From CAYWCV01 sp964629885 (GTDB taxonomy: Bacteria > Bacteroidota > Rhodothermia > Balneolales > CAYWCV01), in assembly GCA_964629885.1 (NCBI GenBank), contig CAZVRJ010000012.1, positions 1 to 62,601 on the forward strand: 62,601 nt of DNA. Reading direction: 5' to 3'. The position numbers and the translations under genes are program-made. The notes below the pieces were generated by a model. It searched no databases and was not told the origin of the DNA. It was given only the letters and a program-made list of their open reading frames with translations. Numbering within the stretch: position 1 is the first letter of the stretch; each line of letters starts with the position of its first letter. Positions 1-7,854 of this stretch are shown in pieces.

Positions 1-1684
1 TTCCGTATATCCAGTACCCAGTTGCAAACAGGGCGGCGTAGATGGTGAAGCATCCCGTTACCATAAGCATGATTTCGAACGGAAGCTGACCTTTTTCCTC
101 GACAATCTCAGGGTTGCGCAGGAGCACCGGTTTCCAGCCCAGACTTGCCGGCCCCACATGCTCGTAGAATTTCTTCAGCACTCGGTCTTCTTCTGGGCGC
201 GTCATGAAGGTGACAGCCACCCAAGCAGCTGTAGTAATCCCTACGCCAATGAGCAGCCTCCAGTGTCCTTCGGGGACAGCATAGCCCATGTAGGGTCCGA
301 GCACCTCGAACCACAGGGCCACAATAAACGACACCACCATCCCCGTTATTTCGGTATAGGCGTTTATGCGCCACCAGAACCATCTCAGGATAAAAATGAG
401 GCCAGTGCCGGCTCCAATTTGCAGTAGGATGTTGAACGCCTGAAGCGCGTTTGTAAGCATCAGTGCAAAAACGGCCGATACCGCCATCATTAGAACGGTT
501 GATATGCGACCAATCGCAACTTGTTGTTTATCAGTAGCTTGCGGATTTAAGAATCGAACGTAAAAGTCATTGACAACGTACGACGACCCCCAGTTGAGGT
601 GCGTCGAAATGGTCGACATGTAAGCGGCAATCAGGGATGCGACAACCAGACCCAGCAATCCGCTTGGCAGGTAGGTGAGCATGGCAGGGTAGGCCAAATC
701 GTCATTTATCGTTCCGGCGGGCACATTTGGGAACGCCGTTGAGAGTGATGCCAGGTCGGGGAATACGATGACGGATCCCAGAGCGATGATGATCCAAGGC
801 CAGGGACGAAGCGCATAGTGTGCAACATTAAAAAAGAGCGTTGCACCTAAAGCGTTACGCTCATCCTTAGCCGACAACATGCGTTGCGCGATATAGCCAC
901 CACCGCCTGGCTCTGCCCCTGGGTACCACACGCTCCACCACTGAACAGCAAGTGGAATAATCAAGAGTGGGATGAGTGTCGACGTATCGTTGAAGTCTGG
1001 CAGAAAATTGAGCTTCGGAATTACATTTGGATGGCTCAGGAGGTTGTCGAGTCCTCCAACCTGAGGCAGGTTAAGCACAACGTAGGCTGCACCTATCGAT
1101 CCAGCCATTGCAAGCATAAACTGGAAGAAGTCAGTGAAAATGACACCACGAAGTCCTCCAAGAGAGCTGTAGATCACGGTCACGATAGAAGCGATGAGGA
1201 TGGTCTGAACCGGACTGAGGCCCAACATCACCGAACCGATTTTGATGGCCGCAAGCGAAACCGACGCCATGATCATGATGTTGAAGAACACTCCAAGGTA
1301 TAGGGCGCGGAAGCCTCGCAGAAAGGCAGCCGGTTTGCCGCCATATCGGATTTCATAAAATTCGATATCGGTGTTCACGCCAGATCTTCTCCATAGACGG
1401 GCATAAACAAACACGGTCAACATGCCGGTGAGAAGGAAGGCCCACCATTGCCAGTTGCCAGCAATCCCGTTTTTGCGAACAATGTCGGTCACAAGGTTGG
1501 GTGTGTCGGCCGAAAATGTTGTCGCAACCATCGACACACCAAGAAGCCACCAGGGCATGTTTCGGCCCGACAAGAAGAAATCGGCGGCACTGCGGCCGGC
1601 TTTGCGAGATGTCCAAATCCCGATGAGCATCGACAGCACAAAAACTGCTGCCACGATCGACCAGTCAAGAATACCCAAAACCAT
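1..1684 (-). CDS. Sodium:solute symporter family transporter (C-terminus beyond window)
   Basis: Reading the minus strand from an ATG at 1684 gives an open frame of 561 residues with no stop before the window edge, so the gene is partial at its 3' end. The product is a polytopic membrane protein of the SSS family (Na+-coupled symport of sugars, amino acids or similar). Visible hallmarks are the N-terminal SRKAGRSAADFFLSGR segment after the first membrane helix, the GGLRGVIFTDFFQF segment in the middle, and a QRMLSAKDERNA segment after a glycine-rich loop, all typical of the family. A strong Shine-Dalgarno sequence (CGGAGG) lies about 9 bases before the ATG. Substrate cannot be told from sequence. 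It is divergent from the nucleotidyltransferase at 1764, with a 79-base shared promoter region. Confidence 0.9.
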   Translation of the reverse strand, partial: MVLGILDWSIVAAVFVLSMLIGIWTSRKAGRSAADFFLSGRNMPWWLLGVSMVATTFSADTPNLVTDIVRKNGIAGNWQWWAFLLTGMLTVFVYARLWRRSGVNTDIEFYEIRYGGKPAAFLRGFRALYLGVFFNIMIMASVSLAAIKIGSVMLGLSPVQTILIASIVTVIYSSLGGLRGVIFTDFFQFMLAMAGSIGAAYVVLNLPQVGGLDNLLSHPNVIPKLNFLPDFNDTSTLIPLLIIPLAVQWWSVWYPGAEPGGGGYIAQRMLSAKDERNALGATLFFNVAHYALRPWPWIIIALGSVIVFPDLASLSTAFPNVPAGTINDDLAYPAMLTYLPSGLLGLVVASLIAAYMSTISTHLNWGSSYVVNDFYVRFLNPQATDKQQVAIGRISTVLMMAVSAVFALMLTNALQAFNILLQIGAGTGLIFILRWFWWRINAYTEITGMVVSFIVALWFEVLGPYMGYAVPEGHWRLLIGVGITTAAWVAVTFMTRPEEDRVLKKFYEHVGPASLGWKPVLLRNPEIVEEKGQLPFEIMLMVTGCFTIYAALFATGYWIYG

Positions 1685-1763
1685 GTATATTGCCTCCGTT
1701 TGGAATCAAGTCGTTAAGATTCCGAATAGTATAGGTAAACACTGAGACAATCAAAATAGATCG

Positions 1764-2666
1764 ATGCAGACACCTACATTATTAGTCCTTGCCGCCGGCA
1801 TGGGAAGCCGTTACGGAGGCATCAAACAGATCGAAGGCTTTGGTCCTTCGGGCGAAACAATTCTTGAGTATTCGATATTTGATGCCATTAGGGCCGGATT
1901 TGGCAAGATTGTGTTCATCGTGCGAGAGGACATCAGGGATGCAGTGCACAGCATCGTGGAACCTGGGCTGAAGGGGAGGATCCCGTATGAATTTGCCATC
2001 CAGAACGGCATCCGGTTTGTGCCGAGGCAGTTTCAGAATCCGTCGCGCACCAAACCTTGGGGTACAGGTCACGCCGTTTTATGCGCCTCTGATGCCATCG
2101 ACGGTCCGTTTGCCGTGATCAACGCCGACGATTTCTACGGGCCAGAATCATTTGGGAACATGGCCGATTTTCTGACCACTAATACAGATCCAAACCATCA
2201 CTCCATGGTTGGATATGAGCTTGGAAACGTACTTTCCGATCACGGAACTGTTTCGAGGGGAGTCTGCGAAGTAAATGCAAGCGGGTACCTCACTGGTATC
2301 AACGAGCGACTGAAAGTTGGTTGGTCGGACGGAAAGATTGTGCACCGAGATGGCGATATGGAGCACGAACTCAATGCGACCGATGCTGTATCAATGAATT
2401 TCTGGGGTTTCAAACCATCCTACTTCGAAATCACCCAAAAGCTTTTTGAAGATTTTTTAGAGACTAATTCTGAAAGCTCCACGGCCGAGTTCTTCATTCC
2501 CATTGGTGTGCAGCATATCATCGACAGCGAGATTGGGAAGTTTTCGGTACTTAAGGGTGGAACAACTTGGTTTGGAGTAACCTACCCAGAGGATAAGCCC
2601 ATTGTTCAGGCATCGGTGAATCGCCTACTCAACGAAGGTGTGTACCCGAGAAATCTCTGGGGATAA
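1764..2666 (+). CDS. Sugar-nucleotide nucleotidyltransferase (NTP_transferase family)
   Basis: This 300-residue cytoplasmic protein begins with the nucleotide-binding signature LAAGMGSRYGGIKQ (residues 8-21), which matches the GxGxRxGxxK loop of glucose-1-phosphate nucleotidyltransferases. It continues with a metal/nucleotide segment VINADDFYG near residue 120. The family transfers NMP from an NTP to a sugar 1-phosphate, giving activated sugars for polysaccharide or glycogen synthesis. Length and the compact C-terminus (no left-handed helix domain) resemble the short nucleotidyltransferases common in Bacteroidota. The exact sugar and nucleotide (UTP-glucose or another) cannot be assigned. It stands alone, divergent from the symporter, and ends 137 bases before the fix operon. 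Confidence 0.85.
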   Translation: MQTPTLLVLAAGMGSRYGGIKQIEGFGPSGETILEYSIFDAIRAGFGKIVFIVREDIRDAVHSIVEPGLKGRIPYEFAIQNGIRFVPRQFQNPSRTKPWGTGHAVLCASDAIDGPFAVINADDFYGPESFGNMADFLTTNTDPNHHSMVGYELGNVLSDHGTVSRGVCEVNASGYLTGINERLKVGWSDGKIVHRDGDMEHELNATDAVSMNFWGFKPSYFEITQKLFEDFLETNSESSTAEFFIPIGVQHIIDSEIGKFSVLKGGTTWFGVTYPEDKPIVQASVNRLLNEGVYPRNLWG

Positions 2667-2674
2667 GCATTGGC

Positions 2675-2715
2675 TAAAAGCGCTTCCAAAAGTAGGGCTT
2701 GATTTCGTATCTTTG
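2675..2715 (+). promoter_or_regulatory. Candidate promoter and LacI-like core upstream of fixABCX
   Basis: TATCTTTG at 2708-2715 matches the Bacteroidetes -7 consensus TAnnTTTG exactly and lies 88 bases before etfB/fixA. No TTG is found at the expected -33 position, so the promoter call is moderate. At 2675-2688 lies TAAAAGCGCTTCCA, whose palindromic AAGCGCTT core matches the operator core found at 50542. It would cover the -33 region. Confidence 0.4.
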
Positions 2716-2803
2716 GGACTCGGAACGAGAGAAGCCAAATTGTGTTTTTACAGACGACGGCAGTCCCTATTTTCAGGGTATTCAATAAATCGTATTCATC
2801 GTT

Positions 2804-3568
2804 ATGCTCAAATTTTGTGTTTGCATCAAACAGGTGCCCGACGTGACAGCACCAGTCCACATCCGAAATGGCGTGCTCAGCCAGGATGCCGAGCGTCTAG
2901 TGCTCGATGCCTACAGCGCATCGGCCGTTGAGGAGTCGCTCGTAATAACCGAGAAAGAGGGTGGGCAAGTAGATATCGTGCTCGCTGGACCCGATAAAGC
3001 AAAAGAGACCATCCGTAAGGCTCTGGCCATGGGCGCAGAACAAGGATTTCACCTGCACACCGAAGAGGAAGGCTGGGATTCGTCGTCGTATGCCACTGTG
3101 CTTCATAACTTCTTAGCTGGAAAAGGGTACGATGTCATTGCCGTGGGCAAGCAGTCGCAAGACTCCGATTCGGGTCTGACTGGTTCGATGTTGGCCGAAC
3201 TTCTTGACCTTCCGTATACAACCAATGCTGTAGGGATGCATTGGGATGCCTCTCTTGGAAAGTTGGTAGTGACTCGCCAGGGAGATACAGGGCAGGAAAT
3301 CATTCATATGTCAACACCGTGCTTGGTCACCTGTTCGAACGACATGAACGACCCTCGTATTCCTAGCTTGAAGGGCATCATGGCCTCGAAAAAGAAAAGT
3401 ATTGAAGTGATCGACATCTCATCGCCCACCACGAAGGCCGCAACGACTAGCGTGTCGGGTTATGAGTCGGTACCACCCCGCAAAGCTGGACGAAAATTTG
3501 AAGGCGATGCCGAAGAACTCGCTTCTCAGTTGTTCGATCTGTTAAGAAACGAAGCAAAGGTGCTATAA
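2804..3568 (+). CDS. fixA: Electron transfer flavoprotein beta subunit (FixA/EtfB)
   Basis: The 254-residue product is the ETF beta subunit. It opens with the family's KFCVCIKQVPD segment and carries the conserved AVGKQSQDSDSGLTGSMLAE region (residues ~112-131), corresponding to the bifurcating-ETF beta domain that helps bind the second flavin or NADH, and the TPCLVTC..DMNDPRIPSLKGIM segment. Together with FixB, C and X immediately downstream it should form the FixABCX complex, which oxidises NADH and splits electrons between quinone and a low-potential ferredoxin/flavodoxin. It is the first gene of the operon. fixB starts 9 bases after its stop. Membership of the FixA branch is inferred from the linked FixC and FixX genes. 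Confidence 0.93.
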   Translation: MLKFCVCIKQVPDVTAPVHIRNGVLSQDAERLVLDAYSASAVEESLVITEKEGGQVDIVLAGPDKAKETIRKALAMGAEQGFHLHTEEEGWDSSSYATVLHNFLAGKGYDVIAVGKQSQDSDSGLTGSMLAELLDLPYTTNAVGMHWDASLGKLVVTRQGDTGQEIIHMSTPCLVTCSNDMNDPRIPSLKGIMASKKKSIEVIDISSPTTKAATTSVSGYESVPPRKAGRKFEGDAEELASQLFDLLRNEAKVL

Positions 3569-3577
3569 GGAGAAATT

Positions 3578-4549
3578 ATGGGAGTTATCCTATCATACGT
3601 CGCAATTCAAGACGGAAAGATCAAGCGGTCGTCGCTCGAGGTCCTCAGCCGCAGCCGTGCCATTGCCTCATCATCAGGCCATACCCTCAAGGCTGTCGTC
3701 GCCTATCCCGATGCATCCAGTTTTGCAGCAGGTATAGCTGAGTACGGTCCTGATGAAATCATCACCATATCGAGTGCGGTGTTCGATTCCCATAGGAACG
3801 AACCACTTCGTGCCGCTTTGGCTGCCGTAATCAAAAAGGAAAATCCGGTGTTGGTCTCGTTCGCATCAACAGAGGCCGTTAAAGATATTTTAGGAGCGTT
3901 GGCTGTGCGAACAGGAGCGGCCGCAATTCCAGATGTATCCAGTTTTGAGCTTACGTCAGATGGTGTTAAGGCTTTGCGTCCTGTTATGGCGTCCAAAGTG
4001 TTAGCATCGACTATATCGAAATCTTCTACAACACTTGTAAGCGTTCGTTCGGGTTCGTACGATGCAATTCCAGAGCCTGGATCACCTTCTGTCACTGCAT
4101 TCGATTTTAGTTATGATGCTTCGACCATGCGAGTTGATCTAAAGGAAGTCAAGACTGCATCGGGTGGAATGGTAGATCTATCGGAGGCCGAAGTTGTAGT
4201 GGCTGCTGGTCGTGGCATTAAGGACCAAGATGGCAAAGCCATGATCGAAAAGCTTGCTAGCATGTTGAATGGAGCAGTAGGAGCCAGCCGAGCCGTAACC
4301 GAGTCGGGCCTATTTCCTGCAACGTTACAGATTGGACAGACAGGCAAGGTGGTATCGCCCCAGCTCTATTTTGCGATCGGAATATCTGGTGCCATCCAGC
4401 ACGTAGCCGGTATGGCCAACAGCAAGGTGATAGTTGCAATCAATAAGGATGCTGATGCGCCGATTTTCCAATATGCCGATTATGGTATTGTGGGCGACCT
4501 GAACAAGGTTGTGCCTGCATTCATACAAAAACTTGAGCAAGCCGGATAG
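3578..4549 (+). CDS. fixB: Electron transfer flavoprotein alpha subunit (FixB/EtfA)
   Basis: This 323-residue protein pairs with FixA. The C-terminal half holds the FAD-binding ETF alpha domain, seen as VVAAGRGIKD, then IGQTGKVVSPQLYFAIGISG followed by AIQHVAGM and NSKVIVAINKDADAPIF. These are the residues that cradle the AMP part of FAD. The N-terminal half is the less conserved domain that pairs with the beta subunit. A good ribosome-binding site (AAGGAG, 3567-3572) precedes the ATG. The next gene, fixC, starts 5 bases after the stop, so the operon is probably translated as a unit. Confidence 0.93.
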   Translation: MGVILSYVAIQDGKIKRSSLEVLSRSRAIASSSGHTLKAVVAYPDASSFAAGIAEYGPDEIITISSAVFDSHRNEPLRAALAAVIKKENPVLVSFASTEAVKDILGALAVRTGAAAIPDVSSFELTSDGVKALRPVMASKVLASTISKSSTTLVSVRSGSYDAIPEPGSPSVTAFDFSYDASTMRVDLKEVKTASGGMVDLSEAEVVVAAGRGIKDQDGKAMIEKLASMLNGAVGASRAVTESGLFPATLQIGQTGKVVSPQLYFAIGISGAIQHVAGMANSKVIVAINKDADAPIFQYADYGIVGDLNKVVPAFIQKLEQAG

Positions 4550-4554
4550 CAATT

Positions 4555-5883
4555 ATGGACGACCGTTTCGATTGTATCGTTGTAGGAGGTGGAATTGCGG
4601 GACTTAGTGCCGCACTTACACTAGCACGTGGTGGAGCAAAATTTTTGCTCATCGAGCGTGGCGAATTCAGCGGTGCAAAAAACGTGTCGGGTGGGGTTAT
4701 GTGGGGAACACAGCTCAATGACCTCATACCGGGATATTTCGACGAAGAAGATGCGGGTTTTGAAAGGTTTATTGCACATCGGCGCCTCACCTTTATGGAT
4801 GGGGAGTCATCTTTTTCGATCGACTTCAAATCGGACCATTTCAAGCAGAAGCCCTACACCGGAATTGTCGTGCTTCGGGCCAAATTCGATGCTTGGTTGT
4901 CGGGTAAAGTACAAGAAGCCATTGATGCTGGTCCACATGCCGACGAGAGTTTCATCGCCACCGATATCCTTGTAGAGGAGCTAGTGAAGGATGAAAAGGG
5001 TCAGGTAATTGGCATTCGGGCGGGTGACGAGGTGTTTCATAGCAACTGCGTCATCTTGGCTGAGGGTGTTAATAATCTGCTAACTCGGCAAGTGGGGCTG
5101 CAATCGCAGTATGTTCCAGCCGATTATGTGGCCACTGGAGTCAAAGAGGTGATCCGCTTCGATCGCAAGGTATTGGAAGACCGCTTTCAGCTAGACGGTT
5201 TGTCTGGAATGTCGAATGAGTTCATCGGGTACGCTACGCAAGGGGTAGAGGGTGGTGGATTTCTATATACAAACAGGGATTCAATTTCACTCGGCTTGGT
5301 TCTGGGACTTTCGGAGCTTCGCAAGAGCGGCAAAAAGCCTTACGATATTCTTAATGAGTTCAAAAAGCACCCAGCCATACGAGATATGATACGTGGTGGT
5401 GAGGTTGCAGAGTATTCGGCCCACGTTGTATCGACAGGCGATATGCGCATCATGCCTAAAGAGATCTACGCAGATGGGGTGATGGTTGCTGGGGAGGCCG
5501 CGAACCTACTCATGAACAGCGGTAAAGCCATTCAAGGCATGGACTATGCAATGGCATCGGGCGTTGTGGCTGCCAATGCAGCCCTTAAAGCCAAAGAGCG
5601 CAAGGACTTCAGTAGTTCATCACTTAAAACATACCGCGACGATCTCGAACAAAGCTATGTGATGAAAGATATGCGAGCATTTCAAGGTGCTGTTCATTTC
5701 TTGCACAATGAGGCGATGTTCACTAGAGTACCAGCCTTGGTGTGCGACTTCGGGCGTGAGTTTTTCACCATCAAGAATCAGCCGACGCCCAAAGTCAGTA
5801 AAATGTTGGCTGGTGCCGTAAAACGCCACAGTTCGTATTGGGAGTTATTAAAACTTGGTTTGAAAGGGGGCCGCTCGTTATGA
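4555..5883 (+). CDS. fixC: FixC, ETF-quinone oxidoreductase-like flavoprotein
   Basis: This 442-residue flavoprotein has the dinucleotide-binding motif GGGIAGL at residues 11-17 and the FixC-type core (AKNVSGGVMWG near residue 45, GEAANLLMNSGKAIQGMDYA near residue 315). FixC passes electrons from the bifurcating ETF pair towards membrane quinone and, with FixX, anchors the complex at the cytoplasmic face of the membrane. Its length fits FixC (about 430-440) rather than the longer mitochondrial-type ETF-QO, which carries a fused ferredoxin domain. Here that ferredoxin is the separate fixX gene, whose ATG overlaps the fixC stop codon. Confidence 0.93.
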   Translation: MDDRFDCIVVGGGIAGLSAALTLARGGAKFLLIERGEFSGAKNVSGGVMWGTQLNDLIPGYFDEEDAGFERFIAHRRLTFMDGESSFSIDFKSDHFKQKPYTGIVVLRAKFDAWLSGKVQEAIDAGPHADESFIATDILVEELVKDEKGQVIGIRAGDEVFHSNCVILAEGVNNLLTRQVGLQSQYVPADYVATGVKEVIRFDRKVLEDRFQLDGLSGMSNEFIGYATQGVEGGGFLYTNRDSISLGLVLGLSELRKSGKKPYDILNEFKKHPAIRDMIRGGEVAEYSAHVVSTGDMRIMPKEIYADGVMVAGEAANLLMNSGKAIQGMDYAMASGVVAANAALKAKERKDFSSSSLKTYRDDLEQSYVMKDMRAFQGAVHFLHNEAMFTRVPALVCDFGREFFTIKNQPTPKVSKMLAGAVKRHSSYWELLKLGLKGGRSL

Positions 5884-6182
5884 AAGATCTCACGATTGCA
5901 GAGCGTCTGGGTATGGTGAATTACCGCAACCAGGGTAAAAGTGCCGCAAAGGCCCACATTGATGTGGAGACGGATATTTGCAATACCACGTGTCCGCACA
6001 AATGCACAACCTATGTTTGTCCGGCCAACTGTTACACCTTAGATGAACTTGGCATGGTTCATTTCCAATTTGAGGATTGCATCGAATGTGGAACATGTAT
6101 GTTCGCATGCGATCAGGGGGCCGTCACTTGGAGATACCCACATCCTGAAGAGGGCAGAGGCGTAACGTGGAACTACGGATAA
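5880..6182 (+). CDS. fixX: FixX ferredoxin-like protein
   Basis: The ATG at 5880 overlaps the fixC stop (ATGA) and gives a 100-residue protein, the normal FixX length. An upstream in-frame TTG at 5838 is less likely because it lies inside fixC. The sequence carries CIECGTCMFAC (C67, C70, C73, C77), one [4Fe-4S] cluster motif, plus a second set of cysteines (C34, C38, C42, C47, C51) in the segment CNTTCPHKCTTYVCPANC. The closing AVTWRYPHPE..GV.W.YG is a FixX signature. Translational coupling to fixC is clear. The operon ends here, 14 bases from the convergent regulator gene at 6197, with no obvious terminator hairpin between. Confidence 0.92.
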   Translation: MKDLTIAERLGMVNYRNQGKSAAKAHIDVETDICNTTCPHKCTTYVCPANCYTLDELGMVHFQFEDCIECGTCMFACDQGAVTWRYPHPEEGRGVTWNYG

Positions 6183-6196
6183 TGTAGATTTCGCGA

Positions 6197-7255
6197 TCAG
6201 TTTATCAAATCCTTGAATTTCGACACATCCAGATCTGTCCTAATCTCTTGGTTGGCTTCGTGTGCCTTCTGAGTTATGTCTCTGATTATGGTGTCAAGCT
6301 CATTCGCCGAATCGACAATATGGCCAACTAGAGTGTGAAGTTGGTCTGGACTGTTTTCACGCTCTACAATCAACTCAGATAGGCCCATCAAACGTGCAAT
6401 AGGCGCACGAACAACGTGCGATTGAATCCACGAGATTTCCCTAAGCTTCTGGTTTTGGCTCTCAATGGCGTTGATATAGACGAAATTGTCGGTTACATCG
6501 ACAGCTAAAACGACTTCAGCTTTGGCGCCTTTGTAGTCGATTACATTGCTTTGTATCTCAACGATGATGACATCGCCATTTTTCTTCTTGTGCCGATAGT
6601 AGGCATGTGACGCCAGCTTCGATCCTTTCTTCACAGTACTTACGGCATCTTCAAGTATCGGGATGTCTTCGGCAGGACGAATGTCGCGGATGGTCAATCT
6701 GTGAAATTCTTCCTGTGTGTACCCATAATGTCTTACCGCAGCTTCATTCACATCTAAAAACGCCAATGTGTCAAGATCATACACCCACATCGGAATCGGA
6801 CTCAGATGGAACAAGTCGCTGTATCGCTTCTCAGAATCCTCCAAGTTGGCTAATGTTCTGTTACGTTCAATGTTATAAATGATGCTTTTATACAGACTGA
6901 CCGAGTTTAAATCGTCTTTAAGAATGTAATCTGAAATCCCCATCGACATCGAACGTATACTAAACTCGAAATCGGTGTAACCGGTGAGGACGATAACGGG
7001 TGTGCGAACCCCAATCGACATGATTTCATGGATGAGTGACTCGCCGCTGAGATCTGGAAGGGTCAAATCTAATAAGATGACGTCGTAAGGCTTAGCATCT
7101 GGATCTGTAAGGGCATGAAATGCCTCTTTGTAACTCTGGACGTGCTTTAAACTTGGAGCCAAGATGTTGTCTTCCAGGTATTCCTGAATGAGCATGAAAT
7201 CGCCGGGATTATCTTCTATAACCAGAATGTGATAACTTCGGCTGTCTTTCTTCAT
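6197..7255 (-). CDS. REC-PAS-histidine phosphoacceptor protein lacking an ATPase domain
   Basis: The 352-residue protein has an N-terminal receiver domain (acidic pair E14/D15, phosphoacceptor D63 in LLDLTLPDLSG, T91, K113), a short linker, a PAS domain (about residues 140-258) and a C-terminal segment that looks like a dimerisation helix pair with a histidine at about 280 (REISWIQSHVVRAPIARLMG). The HATPase_c domain that should follow (N, G1 and G2 boxes) is absent. The chain ends about 70 residues after the histidine. It therefore cannot autophosphorylate in the usual way and may accept phosphate from another kinase or act as a scaffold. It is transcribed with the CheY-like gene at 7274, whose stop is 18 bases upstream of this start. 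Confidence 0.85.
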   Translation of the reverse strand: MKKDSRSYHILVIEDNPGDFMLIQEYLEDNILAPSLKHVQSYKEAFHALTDPDAKPYDVILLDLTLPDLSGESLIHEIMSIGVRTPVIVLTGYTDFEFSIRSMSMGISDYILKDDLNSVSLYKSIIYNIERNRTLANLEDSEKRYSDLFHLSPIPMWVYDLDTLAFLDVNEAAVRHYGYTQEEFHRLTIRDIRPAEDIPILEDAVSTVKKGSKLASHAYYRHKKKNGDVIIVEIQSNVIDYKGAKAEVVLAVDVTDNFVYINAIESQNQKLREISWIQSHVVRAPIARLMGLSELIVERENSPDQLHTLVGHIVDSANELDTIIRDITQKAHEANQEIRTDLDVSKFKDLIN

Positions 7256-7273
7256 TTTAGTCTGTTAGGCTTT

Positions 7274-7708
7274 TTAATTCTGTGAGTATGGCAGCTTAAC
7301 AACGGATAGCCAAAAGTTCTCAATTCTAGCTATAGCGTCCATGAATTCTGTTACTTCTATGGGCTTTGTAATATAACAATTAGCGTAATTTTGATACGAC
7401 TGTTCTACATCGCGCATCGAAGAGGAGGTGGTGAGCATGATGACTGGAATATGTTTCAAGTCAGGATGTGTCTTAACATACTCCAGCACCTCAAATCCGT
7501 TCTTTTTGGGCAAATTAATGTCCAATAAAATCAGATCTGGTGTTTCGGCATCGATATAGGCACCTGTCTTTGAAACAAAGTCGATCGCAGCCTTACCATC
7601 GCGGGCCACACTAATTTTGTTTAATATTCTTCCCTCCTCCAATGCCTCAGTGGTCAGCAAGATATCTCCCTCGTTATCTTCGACTAATAAGATGTGTACA
7701 GGCTTCAT
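7274..7708 (-). CDS. Single-domain response regulator (CheY/Rcp1-like)
   Basis: The 144-residue protein is a stand-alone receiver domain: acidic pocket E10-D11, phosphoacceptor D63 in LILLDINLPKKNG, switch residue T93/T94 and lysine K115 in the ITKP motif. No output domain is present. The N-terminal LLVEDNEGDILLTTEAL resembles the Rcp1 class that partners with phytochrome-like histidine kinases such as the two upstream. It probably relays phosphate between the neighbouring kinases and the REC-PAS protein (inference from context). It lies 146 bases downstream of the kinase at 7855; that gap is AT-rich and could hold its own promoter. Confidence 0.9.
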   Translation of the reverse strand: MKPVHILLVEDNEGDILLTTEALEEGRILNKISVARDGKAAIDFVSKTGAYIDAETPDLILLDINLPKKNGFEVLEYVKTHPDLKHIPVIMLTTSSSMRDVEQSYQNYANCYITKPIEVTEFMDAIARIENFWLSVVKLPYSQN

Positions 7709-7854
7709 AACTCGTTGTATTACCTAAGGTTGCAGCGGAAGACAATTAACTTTTCATTATACGACAATAATGACACAAATCGCCACCAATATCTATATAT
7801 CAAGGATTTTATCAAAGTGATTTTCAATTTTTAGTATAGTGACTCAGTTTTTTA

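Noticed and set aside
387..400. AGGATAAAAATGAG, similar to the first half of the Rrf2 box
   Set aside because: Inside the symporter coding region and without the AATAT second half.
884..1616. Plus- and minus-strand open frames of 87-139 residues in this stretch
   Set aside because: They are shadows of the symporter frame, which continues unbroken across the region on the minus strand with clear family motifs.
4036..4049. TGTAAGCGTTCGTT, similar to the LacI-type operators
   Set aside because: It lies within the etfA/fixB coding region and only the left half matches; chance occurrence is likely.
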